Source: Bemisia tabaci | Taxonomy: Eukaryota; Arthropoda; Insecta; Hemiptera; Aleyrodidae | Direction: 5' to 3' | Assembly: GCF_918797505.1 (NCBI RefSeq) | Contig: NC_092800.1 | Span: forward strand, 27,171,577 to 27,235,576 | DNA: 64,000 nt | In this document: positions 1 to 8,668 of the stretch, one piece after another | Position numbering within the stretch: position 1 is the first letter of the stretch | Layout of the letters: the number at the start of each line of letters is the position of its first letter | Translations under genes and position numbers: made by a program | The notes under the pieces: generated by a model | Seen by the model: only the letters and a program-made list of their open reading frames with translations | What the model was told of the DNA's origin: nothing | The model's database searches: none

Positions 1-104
1 AATAATTTTGAAATGAGTGCAGACCGCGAAGACTTTCGGGATGACCCTCGTATTATATTCGATCTAAACATTTCTCCAAGAATTTTCGATAAAGGCATGA
101 CAAC

Positions 105-631
105 TCTGTCTTGCTAAGGAAGAACGCCTCATGAACGCCGAGAAAAATATTCATGACTTTTCTCAAAAATGAACATTTTATCAAAGGAAATTTGACAACT
201 CTCGAATGTTCATACTGCGTTATTCCTCAGCACGGCAGTATTAGAGCCGAACACAGTGTGGCCAGCGCGGAACGCGTATTGGCGCCTACGAGACTGCAGT
301 GATGCTGCACGCATTGCGCGTATAGCACTGTGCGTACGAGCAATGCGTGAAGTATCACTGCAGTCGCACAGTGCTGCACGCGCAATGCGTGCAGCATCAC
401 TGCAGTCGTGTAGGCGCCAGTCGAGAGTGCCAGTCGTGCAGTCGAGAGTTGCCAACATTTTTGAGAAAAGTCATGAATATTTTTCCTTGAAATTTTCAGA
501 CACTTCAGATCAAATTACAACTAGATTATCTGAGAAATTAGAGGAAAAATATTTACACATTTTCCTGAAATTTAGTGATTTGCCGAGAGAAATTTAGCAA
601 CGCCCGAAGACGTTTTTCCTTAGTACGGCAG
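105..631. mobile_element. Composite A/B palindromic element
   Basis: Three parts can be read. Bases 105-240 are a shortened family-A arm pair (TTGCTAAGGAAGAACGCC near the left, CTCAGCACGGCAG at 240). Bases 241-419 are a GC-rich B hairpin with CGCATTG and GTAGGCGCC repeats. Bases 420-631 are a second A half ending TAGTACGGCAG. The junction with AGTCGAGAGTTGCC recurs at 24.3 kb, so the A/B fusion is probably an inherited unit and not two chance insertions. It ends about 50 bases past the stop codon of the cfa gene on the minus strand. Open frames on both strands here are by-products of the hairpin. Confidence 0.7.
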
Positions 632-682
632 AACTGATGTTTTTAAGGCACACCTAACTTCGCTCCTCTTGCGTATCCCTGC

Positions 683-1885
683 TCAGCGAGGAACGCACAA
701 TCCACCCTCTCTCCCGCGGCTGAAGACAACATGCCAAACTTGAACTCTTCGAGCGCGGAACCCACCAGCGGCACAATTGAGATAGTATATGAACATCCGC
801 TTGAAACGCTCATCGTAGCTTTGCGAGATCTCCGGCCAAGCGTCGACGAAACGCTCGCACCACGCCATCATGGTCTTGTCGAAATCGGCGCCGATGTTGT
901 GCAGATCCTCCACGACGAAGAAGGGCTCGCTGGCCTCGGCAAGCTGCTTGAGGGACGGAAAGCACCCGTTGGGGAAGAGATACTTGTCGAACCAGTCGTC
1001 ATGTTTCTCGACGGTTCTGTTCGACGAGATCACGTGCAGGACGAAGATCCCGTCAGGGCCGAGGCAGCGGTCGACCACGTCGAAAAAGTTCGCGTAGTTC
1101 TTCGGGCCCACGTGCTCGATCATCTCGACGGAGACGACACGGTCGAACTGTCCCTCCAGATCCCGGTAGTCCCTCAGGAGGATGGTCACGTCGAGGCCCT
1201 TGCAGTGCTCCCGGGCGAACCTCGCCTGCTCCTTGGAGAGGGTGATCCCTGTCACGCTGACGTCATAGTTCCGAGCCATGTACGCGGCCAACCCCCCGAA
1301 ACCGCAACCGATGTCCAGGACACGCATCCCTGGCTCCAGGTGAAGCTTCTCGCAGATCAGGCGAACTTTATTCTCCTCCGATTCCTCGAAAGTCGTCGCG
1401 TTCCGCCAATAGCCGCACGAGTACTGCATGTGCGGACCCAACATCCGAACGAAGAGATCGTTCCCGAGATTGTAGTGCAATTCGTTCACTTTCCACGCCA
1501 GAGATTTCGTTTGGAGATTGAAAAACCTAACAGACAAAACGTTGATAATGTCGTTCATCCGAATAGGTAGATGTTTGATTACTGTTTTCGCTCGGGGATT
1601 GAAAAACCGATCGTAGATCATTTTGATGACGTCATGGATGCTGTGTGGTTGAAATTCATCCAGGCGAGCCTTTAAGACTCTATAACAGAAGCCATCGAGT
1701 TGCTCGCATTCCCACCAGCCGTCCATGTAACTCTCACCGAATCCCAAAGAACCATCTCTGATACATCGCTCATAACAATCAGGGTGGAGTATTTTGGGGT
1801 CCCACGGACGCGTTCCGTTGAGTTGAATGTCGGCCTGCTCGGAGAGAACATCTTGAAAGATCGAGAGAGAAGAGGAATCGAGCAT
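683..1885 (-). CDS. cfa: Cyclopropane-fatty-acyl-phospholipid synthase, bacterial type, horizontally acquired
   Basis: This enzyme family moves a methylene carbon from S-adenosylmethionine onto the cis double bond of phospholipid acyl chains at the membrane surface. The frame is 400 codons, uninterrupted, and matches E. coli Cfa (382 aa) end to end, with about 18 extra residues around positions 80-108. Visible landmarks are GESYMDGWWEC (50-60), FNLQTKS (122-128), HYNLGNDLF (137-145), QYSCGYW with Cys157 (E. coli Cys139), SAM motif VLDIGCGFGG (189-198), Glu257/His258, His284 and Ile286, and the C-terminal FSRG. Position 335 is Phe where E. coli has Tyr317, and 254 is Glu where E. coli has Gly236. 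It is clearly GC-richer than the flanking DNA, has no bacterial neighbours, and a stop codon (TAA) lies in frame between a candidate splice acceptor and the ATG, which supports this start. No AATAAA is seen within the first 100 bases downstream. Bacterial origin by transfer is inferred; the donor cannot be told. Confidence 0.93.
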   Translation of the reverse strand: MLDSSSLSIFQDVLSEQADIQLNGTRPWDPKILHPDCYERCIRDGSLGFGESYMDGWWECEQLDGFCYRVLKARLDEFQPHSIHDVIKMIYDRFFNPRAKTVIKHLPIRMNDIINVLSVRFFNLQTKSLAWKVNELHYNLGNDLFVRMLGPHMQYSCGYWRNATTFEESEENKVRLICEKLHLEPGMRVLDIGCGFGGLAAYMARNYDVSVTGITLSKEQARFAREHCKGLDVTILLRDYRDLEGQFDRVVSVEMIEHVGPKNYANFFDVVDRCLGPDGIFVLHVISSNRTVEKHDDWFDKYLFPNGCFPSLKQLAEASEPFFVVEDLHNIGADFDKTMMAWCERFVDAWPEISQSYDERFKRMFIYYLNCAAGGFRARRVQVWHVVFSRGREGGLCVPR

Positions 1886-1924
1886 CTCTGCGTTTCTTTA
1901 AAGATGGTGTACTCGGAATACAGT

Positions 1925-1939
1925 CTGAAACAATAAAAA
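1925..1939 (-). promoter_or_regulatory. Candidate 3' splice site of a 5'UTR intron of cfa
   Basis: Read on the minus strand, a pyrimidine tract runs into TTTTTTATTGTTTCAG, whose AG ends at 1925. The exon would begin at 1924 and run 39 bases to the cfa ATG at 1885. In the coding frame this leader holds a TAA, so the exon start is untranslated and the protein is unchanged. The matching donor exon upstream was not identified. Confidence 0.5.
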
Positions 1940-2329
1940 ATCGAATAAAATAGTAGCAAATGTTTCAGTTAGGAATGTCGAAAAAGAATGTTTTGTCAGT
2001 TGAATAACATAGATTATGAGAAAATGATGACATAAGTTCGAATGCTGCGATTTTACCGTCCGGAACGAATGGAATTATTGTAATCGGAAAAAATTAAAAA
2101 TTAAAATCATTAATGTCGTTTCCACAGGTATATGCTCATAATAGATTCTTCTGCACTGGAATAAGTATAAATGTTGAACCGAAGAAGATCATTTCATTTG
2201 CCATTGGAACTGGGCCCAGGATGAAGTCTTCCCATCTTTTCGTATATTTAAGGGCAGGGCCTGAGACGCCCAAACGTGGTCAAATTTTTTATCTGGTCCC
2301 CTCGGGGAGGGGGCGAGGGTAATTTGAAA
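1940..2329. other. No gene recognised; upstream flank of cfa
   Basis: This is AT-rich sequence that should hold the cfa promoter or its first intron. I see no clear TATA box or coding exon that I can support. Confidence 0.5.
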
Positions 2330-2660
2330 AAACAGTTTTTTGACCATAACTTTTGAGCGGCTCAAGGTATCGAGCTTAACCTTTTTTAAAATTAATGATG
2401 GTCAAGAGAACTGTATTTCACTGTATAATTGATAGTATTTCGGTCAATTTTTGACAGATTTATGGCCTATCAAAAATTTTTCATGCGTAAAAAAATCAGA
2501 TTTTTTAGTTTAAAACTGCGAGTATTGTGTGCAGATGAACGAACAACTCTCCAAGCATATAGTCATCTCTCTGACGGTTAAAATGAGCACAAGATAATCT
2601 TGGGGAAACGATTTGTTTCGGAGTTATGATTTTTCAAAGTTTGAGTGGTGGGGTGTATAA
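2330..2660. repeat. Diverged relative of the 15.6-17.6 kb foldback arm
   Basis: The order of segments resembles the foldback arms: a stretch near TTTTGAGCGG, then CTTTTTTAAAAT, later GAGCACAAGAT followed by GGGGAAACG and a GAGTTATGA-like segment. The foldback has GAGCACAAGATCATCCCGGG, GGAAACGTTTAG and GAGATATGACC in the same order. Similarity is patchy and judged by eye. Confidence 0.35.
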
Positions 2661-2894
2661 TACACGCTGTTTCAGATAGATAAGAAATAGGGTTTTTTTT
2701 TTGCAGTTTTGTGATAAAACTAATTACCATGCGTCATTCCTTTCGCCTTGATGCGGAGAATCAGATTTTGATTTTTGAGAGGAAATTTGGCGACATTCGA
2801 ATGCTTATACGAAGTCTCTCTTCATCGCACGGCAGTCGGGACATCGTATGAGAAAAGATCTTTACAGAAGGAACAGAATAAAATGAGAATCTGC

Positions 2895-3059
2895 CAGTGG
2901 CGTGGCGTGAATTGCGATGTATCTATTGCTCTGATATTTAAACCTATGGTTAAGAATCGATTATTAAGGTGTTCGCTGCGAACACCCTAATAATCGATCC
3001 ATTTCCATAGGTTTAAATGGAATAACAATCGATAAATCGCAAAGCACGCCACACTACTG
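2895..3059. mobile_element. MITE family H (hAT-like), copy 1
   Basis: Palindromic element with ends CAGTGGCGTGGCGTGAA and GCACGCCACACTACTG. The centre is ATTAAGGTGTTCG / CGAACACCCTAATAAT, flanked by AAACCTATGG-type arms. Flanks share ATCTGC on both sides (an imperfect target duplication). Confidence 0.8.
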
Positions 3060-3160
3060 ATCTGCTCGTTACCCCGACGCGACAGTTCAAAAGAATTTAG
3101 CGTGAAACGAAGCGAAGTGACGGCAAAAAAAAAACGCCTTCAATTAATGGAATAGGCACA

Positions 3161-3180
3161 TCGAGCTCCCGGGAGCTCGA
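3161..3180. repeat. 20-bp perfect palindrome
   Basis: TCGAGCTCCCGGGAGCTCGA is its own reverse complement. It contains overlapping SacI- and SmaI-type hexamers. No function can be assigned. Confidence 0.9.
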
Positions 3181-4145
3181 ATAGTGGTATCGCGCCTGAC
3201 AACACTTTTTTTAACAATAAAACAGTAATTTGAGATTCAAATCAATAAGGGGGGGGGGTAGTCTCCTCTTTCTTTCTTTTTAAAAAAAGAAAAAGAAAAC
3301 TAACTACATTTTGGCGTCAAACGTTTAAAACATATTTTTCAAGGACTGCTAAAATGAGGATCAATCAAAACAAGTTGGTGTTCCTGCATTACAATTAAAT
3401 GTTGCAGAGTAGTTACACCCAAAGTGTGTGTCTTGGTTTCCCTACGCACCGCACATGAGGTTAAAAAAACAAAGGTGCAAAGGTTAAAAAAACATGGGCA
3501 AAAATGCATCTTAAACTCTGGAAAAGTTGTCTTTTGAAAGTTACAATACTTTATCCAATTATGCTTGTTACAAATGAAACTGGCTGCTCTCGAATTATAA
3601 TTGCAAGATTTTATTACCTTATATAAGCACGCAATATCTTTGACCATTCAAATCCTCCATGCCGTGCGATGTAGTTACAAAGTTTCCCATAGAAGTACAC
3701 GTATGACCGCACAATTAAAGGAATCTAGCAAAAATCATATTTACGCGTGAAGTAGTTTTCATTTCAAGCTTTTCCCTGTAACTCTTGAGAATGATCACTA
3801 GGCAATAATAAACTCTATGCACTGAGCGGATTTCTATTGGAACAAAGTATACATTTCCGCAGCTAAGACATTTGTTATGCAAATGCATAGGCCAAGGCAT
3901 CAGGCCGCTCTTACTCGAACGTGTCACAAAAAGAATTCTGCAATGAATTAATAGGGTCATCACAGTAGGGCAAATCGATCTTTTCGAAATCATGCACGTA
4001 ATAACGTAATTATTTCAATATTGGACGCATTCTGATCAAAAATAATTTCTTAATAGAGAATTTGCAGGTGTCTAAAATATGATGACTTTCGTGTTGAAGT
4101 GGAAACTACTGAGTAAACTGAACACGAGGATACTCTTGGGTCATG
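3181..4145. other. No gene recognised
   Basis: AT-rich DNA with a short G run near 3249-3257 and purine/pyrimidine runs at 3265-3300. Short open frames on the minus strand (3339-3647, 3715-3993) show no recognisable protein features. Confidence 0.5.
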
Positions 4146-4445
4146 AATTGAAAAATTATTGGAGAAAACATGGATTGCATTTTGCAAAAAGGAACCAAGA
4201 ACATTCCAATGTTGCTAAGATTGTGCAACTTAAATTCTTTGCAATAAAATTACAGAAATCATGAAGGAAATTAAAACGAAGGTAATTTTCGTCTTAAATT
4301 TATACATTATTGAGAGTATAGATACAACCTGTTTCGATGATCAGTTTCTATTTGCTAGGTAAAAACTGATGCACAATCTTAGCAACATGGAATGATTGCG
4401 GTCCCTTTTTGCAAAATGCACAGTCCATATGGCAAAATTATCTAA
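4146..4445. mobile_element. Palindromic element Z
   Basis: The left arm holds GGATTGCATTTTGCAAAAAG followed by CATTCCAATGTTGCTAAGAT. Their reverse complements occur in the right arm at about 4370-4432, around a spacer of about 140 bases. Only one copy was seen, so the ends are approximate. Confidence 0.6.
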
Positions 4446-4702
4446 TCTGCTGAAATACATGTGTTTTAATAGGAATTGTCGCCAGATGACGTCACTAGGC
4501 GGTGCATTTTCTCATTTTTAAATATATTTTCATACTATTTCCCATATCAGAAAGAAATTGTAAGAAATACTGTGAAATCAGCTCTTTAAGCACTTTTAGG
4601 TAAGGCAATAAAAAATTGGCACGCAATTTCTCTATTGCAGTCAGAATGTGCACTTACAAGAGAAAAGTGAGAATGAAATTGTCTCTTTCTCTCCTAAGAA
4701 CG

Positions 4703-5210
4703 AATGGAGATGTTGCATGTGTGAGGGATTTGCGATTTGACTATTGATTCTTATGTAAAAGTTTACAAGAAACACGATGGTGCCACTGGTTTTCTCTGAA
4801 ATCAACTTCCAAGCTCACAAAAAGCTCTCAAAATGAGGCCAAAATGTAGGGGATATCCCACGCTATCCTGAGAGTCCACCTCCACATCAAGACAAACTCT
4901 CCATGCAAAGAAAGGGAGCACATACATTGACAGGCCTGCCACTTTATTCGGGGACTCTAAAACTGAAAACACGGCATCACTGCTAATGTATTTGCTCCCT
5001 ATCTTTGCATGGAGAGTTTGTCTTGATGTAGAGGTGGACTCGCGGGATAGCGTGGGATATCCCCTCCATTTTAGCCTCAACTTGAGAGCTTTTTTTGAGC
5101 TTGGGAGATGATTGCAGAGAAAACCAGTGGCATTATCGTGTTTCTCGCGAATTTTTACGTAAGAATTTATTGTCAAATCGCAAATTCCTCACACATGCAA
5201 CATTTCCATT
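4703..5210. mobile_element. Palindromic element J, copy 1
   Basis: Terminal repeat AATGGAGATGTTGCATGTGT on the left and ACACATGCAACATTTCCATT on the right. Inner arms carry GGGATATCCC and CTCCATGCAAAG in inverted order. About 508 bp, the same layout as the 37.7 kb copy. Confidence 0.85.
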
Positions 5211-5824
5211 GTATGGTCATTTTATAAGGCTCTACCCACACTGAACTTACAGCCTTCTTTTTTCATGGCAAGACCCTTCGGTATATATGTACAATCGTAA
5301 AACGGATCCTGTGGAAACGGCCCTAAATCATCACGTATAAATTGTTAAACACACTGCGTGGGGAAACGCGAGCGCGTTTCACGGTACTTATTATATTTAG
5401 CATGAACAAGGGGATAATTTATTGTTTACCTTCCGGCGTGCCCCGAATTTTTCTCTACTCTCGAACGAAACTCCTCGTTTGTTGATTTTTCGGGTTCGTT
5501 CCTGTGTTCTCACTCTGCACGACGTCATTTTGTTACGTTTGAATCTATGTGGGAAAACGTCGATTCATCAGGGGAAAACGTTCGAATAAAAAACTGCGTT
5601 AGCATCTTTTCGTGGAAAAATAAATAAATTAAAATTATCAACGCCCTTCCTCCTCCCTATCGAACTAAATCTGTCAAATATTTACCTGAGAGAGCGACTT
5701 TCATCTATATATTCATGTGACTGATGTACTTACTGATGAATGCACTATCCATGCGACTCTAATGGTAATACTAGTATTTTATACATGCAAACACAGATAC
5801 GCAAAATGCAAAAGGATGTTATAA
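5211..5824. other. No gene recognised
   Basis: AT-rich unique-looking sequence between element J and a SINE. I see no coding potential or clear repeat. Confidence 0.5.
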
Positions 5825-6088
5825 TTTTTTTTTTTTTCTGCTGGTTTAATGGCTTCTTGTCAAGCACCTTCAGCCAACTTTAGAAAATGTTCAGTGTCCG
5901 TCCGTAGTCATCGAAGGATCTCCATGCTCCAGGCTTTTCCAATTTTCAGGGATTTGGGCCGCGGAGAATCTGTTTCAGCAGATCTATTCGTCAATTCCGT
6001 GAAAATTAGACGCCACCGCCAGGATTCGCACCCGGGACCTATTGAGCAAGAGTCAGACGCGCTGACCACTGGGCCAACCTGGCCGGCT
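5825..6088 (-). mobile_element. tRNA-derived SINE 1
   Basis: On the minus strand the element starts GCCGGCCAGGTTGGC. A pol III A box (TTGGCCCAGTGGTCAGC) lies at 6077-6061 and a B box (GGTGCGAATCC) at 6032-6022. After a tRNA-like head of about 75 bases comes a body of about 165 bases, then an A tail (T run at 5825-5837 on the plus strand). Pol III would transcribe it from the internal promoter; retroposition would need a LINE partner not present here. The plus-strand open frame across it is not a gene. Confidence 0.8.
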
Positions 6089-6472
6089 GCTTAAAATTTT
6101 GCGATACATGAAGTCTATACTAACGGCAGGTACAACCCTCCCCCCCTAAAAGAAGCCTAGCCTCTAGAATGCACCAATCGAAAATGCTCCCCTAAAATTC
6201 CTCAGATGAACACAGTTCCAACAATAAGAAAAGTATTCCTATTAAATATGGAGATAATAAGAATGCTCGATGAGTCAGTCGGAATTATTTTTAACACAAC
6301 AGCCTCTTTAAAATATCAGCACCGCGTGGCATTAGGAAATTCTCTATTTTATCAACGTGATATTCCAGTCGCGACATATTTGTTGAAAATCCCTTTTTCC
6401 GACGGGAAACTTTGCTCCGTAAAGGTGAAAATAAGTGAGATCACATGTGTGTACATTTCCCTGTATACTTAC

Positions 6473-6709
6473 CATAATATCACGCCTTTGAATTTGAATT
6501 GCATGAGGAATCGACCAAGGCAGTAGGCTTGTGCCCTTTTGAATTTCCAAGCGGTCCTCGGTGACTTGAATAATCACACCGTCAAACCTAATCAGCGCCT
6601 ATTTGGAGACATTCGGAGTCGAGAATTCCTTCATTATCTGGGTTGGAATCAAGTCGTGCGTAAAATGGAGAAACTGAGCTTTGATACGGGATGCGCGAAC
6701 CTTATTCCC
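6473..6709 (-). pseudogene. Possible degraded internal exon, unknown protein
   Basis: On the minus strand a pyrimidine-rich acceptor (CCCTCCTCTTGCAG) precedes 6709 and a consensus donor (ATG|GTAAGTAT) follows 6473. The enclosed 237 bases are exactly 79 codons, phase 0 at both ends, and open except for one TAG at 6601-6599 (codon 37). Part of the reading is LIRFDGVIIQVTEDRLEIQK. No family was recognised. An overlapping plus-strand frame (6206-6526) competes. The length alone is not significant, so this could be chance. Confidence 0.25.
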
Positions 6710-6739
6710 CTGCAAGAGGAGGGAATTTAAATAAATATA

Positions 6740-7344
6740 CATGTGCGACGCACACGGAGAAAAAAACCTCCTGAGTGGGACCTGAAGTTTAGGTCATATG
6801 GATATCCGAAGCTTTCAGATTGAGCATCTGAACACTTAAGGTCTAGCTGCCGAAGTTCAGGTCTGACATCTGAAACTTCAGTTCTTACATCTGAAGTCCT
6901 TCGGTTTTCACATCCGAAAAACTTCGGTTCTCACAGAACTGAAGAACTGAAGTTTCAGATGTCAGACCTGAACTTCGGCAGCTAGACCTTAAGTGTTCAG
7001 ATGCTCAATCCGAAAACTTCAGAGATCCATACGAACTAAACTTCGGGTCCCACGCACGAGGTTTTTTTCTCCGTGCACAATGGATCGAGTGAATGGGAGA
7101 GGTCGGACAATATTTGGAAACTTTAAAAGCTTTCAACTCCGTTTATACAAAACTTTGAGGTCCTAAAAGTGGTTCCATTGGTTTCCTCGTGTTTCTCTGT
7201 ACTTACACCCTTCTGACCCCTTCAAACCCCCCCCCCTTCTGACACCCTTCAAATTGGAACGAAATAAACAACAAAATTTGCAGTTTTAGGAAAAAATGTC
7301 ATGTCCGATCTCTCTAATTGACTCGATCCACTGTGCGACGCATG
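6740..7344. mobile_element. Palindromic element G, copy 1 (interrupted by E)
   Basis: The left end reads CATGTGCGACGCA, then (after the E insert) CAATGGATCGAG; the right end is CTCGATCCACTGTGCGACGCATG. Inside the ends are GGAGAGGTCGGACA and its counterpart TGTCCGATCTCTC. Removing E restores a continuous terminal repeat. Confidence 0.7.
6753..7075. mobile_element. Palindromic element E nested in G
   Basis: Ends are CACGGAGAAAAAAACCTC and GAGGTTTTTTTCTCCGTG, flanked by CA on each side (6751-6752, 7076-7077), a 2-bp target duplication. The arms are a nearly perfect foldback rich in CTGAAGTTCAG and GACATCTGAA words. Confidence 0.8.
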
Positions 7345-7369
7345 AACCCCTTGGCGCTTGACGTCAACA

Positions 7370-7495
7370 CTGCCGTGATGGCGAAGAGAGCAGTAAGTGC
7401 ATATCTGTAGGTATGAGCCACGATTAGCACATGCTTTTATGTGCTCCGAGGTTCATCCCAGCATGCACTTACTGCTCTCTTCGCTAGTACGGCAG
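7370..7495. mobile_element. Small palindromic element W
   Basis: Left CTGCCGTGATGGCGAAGAG followed by AGCAGTAAGTGCAT; the right end is the near-exact inverse, finishing TAGTACGGCAG. The first bases resemble the family-A terminus (CTGCCGTGCTAAGG), suggesting a related transposase. Confidence 0.75.
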
Positions 7496-7581
7496 ACTAC
7501 AAGGGAGTACGATCCGCCGCAGTAGCAGGAGCGGGCATATCCTGATAAATGCTCCTTAGATGTCACATCCAATTATGCGCA

Positions 7582-7588
7582 CACTGGG

Positions 7589-7638
<50 letters not shown>

Positions 7639-7854
7639 ACACACATTGGGTCTAGAGTCCAGAGATTGAAAACATTGACAAGAAAAAATACTCTTGATTC
7701 AATCGGATTTTTGCTTAAATCAAAACGAAATTCGCTTAAATTAAGTGGCTTGGTTCTTGATTTAAGCTAGATTCTGATTGAATCTAGAGTACTATTTCTC
7801 GTCGGTGTTTTTAAGAGCCTGGACTCTAGATCCGATGTGTTTTTTTTTCCAGTG
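7582..7854. mobile_element. Palindromic MITE C, copy 1, with expanded A tract
   Basis: Starts CACTGGGAAAA and ends CCAGTG, with CA duplicated on both sides. Inside are TCTAGAGTCCAGA, GACAAGAAAAAATACTCTTG, ATTCAATCGGATTTTTGCTT and their inverses. The A tract next to the left end has grown to nearly 50 bases, against about 8 in copy 2. Confidence 0.88.
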
Positions 7855-7856
7855 CA

Positions 7857-8177
7857 AACTATAAGGGAGCGTGTTTGACGTAATCGATGGGACATTTGGA
7901 CGTAGTTATGGTGGAAAAAACTATGTTCATAGGATTTGTGTGCAGTATCATTCCTTTTCGCATGAATAACATACGTCTACTTAAAAAATTAAAGGCGTGT
8001 TGCCGTTGCCGGAATCTACTTAACTTAAAAATTTGCTTAATCTAAGAGCACTCGTTGTTGAAATAGGTAAAACGTACTGTTAAAAGAATTCAGATGTGAG
8101 TAAAAATGTAATTATTCAATTGAATATGGAATAAACTATGTTTAAATCGCCCGATATTCTTGCATAAGTTCAGACAA
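7857..8177. other. No gene recognised
   Basis: Sequence around CTTAATCTAAGAGCACT at 8036 recurs near 8409, on the other side of the H insertion, preceded each time by a related GTTACCGTTACCG-like segment. Otherwise nothing is recognised. Confidence 0.45.
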
Positions 8178-8185
8178 GTTGTAAG

Positions 8186-8349
8186 CAGTGGCGTGGCGTG
8201 AACAATCGATTATCGATATTTCCCCATTTGAAGCTATAGTAAAGAATCGATTATTAAGGTGTTCGTTACGAACACCCTGTTTATCGATTATTTTCCATCG
8301 GTTTAAATGGCAGATTAATCGATATATCGCAAAGCACGCCACGCTACTG
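8186..8349. mobile_element. MITE family H (hAT-like), copy 2
   Basis: Ends CAGTGGCGTGGCGTGAA and GCACGCCACGCTACTG. Flanking 8-mers are GTTGTAAG and GTTGTAAC (7 of 8 match), fitting the 8-bp target duplication of hAT transposons. Confidence 0.85.
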
Positions 8350-8428
8350 GTTGTAACCAAGTAAAATTACTGATATCTTCGGTAGTTACCGTTACCGAAA
8401 ACTACTTGCCTTAATCTAAGAGCACTAG

Positions 8429-8668
8429 CGCACCGTGGAACGAACCAGTAGAAGAGATCGGACATGAAATTTTAGGCTAAAATTTCAAATTTTTCAGTTT
8501 ATTTCGTCACAAATTCAATTTCAAAGGGTGTTTCTGAAGGAACTTCTCACAGAAAAACCAATGGCACCACTCTCAAAGTTCCTTGTTTCATGTTTTCGAA
8601 AATATAAGCTTTCAAAGTTTCCAGATTTTGTCCGACCTCTCCTATTGACTCGATCCATCGTGTGGCGG
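8429..8668. mobile_element. Palindromic element G, copy 2
   Basis: The left carries CACCGTGGAACGAA and AAGAGATCGGACATG; the right carries TTTTGTCCGACCTCTCC, ACTCGATCCATCGTGTGG. Internal CCAATGGCACCACT parallels copy 1. The left end is degraded. Confidence 0.65.

Noticed and set aside
210..597. Overlapping frames rich in Ala/Arg repeats
   Set aside because: They are readings of the B hairpin repeats, open on both strands because of its symmetry.
731..1570. 279-codon open frame on the plus strand
   Set aside because: It is antisense to the cfa gene; the GC-rich codons of cfa leave the opposite frame open. The sequence resembles no protein.
1672..1959. 95-codon minus-strand frame over the cfa start
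   Set aside because: It is a shifted frame across the cfa 5' end and the candidate splice acceptor.
5849..6094. 81-codon plus-strand frame
   Set aside because: It lies entirely within SINE 1 in antisense.
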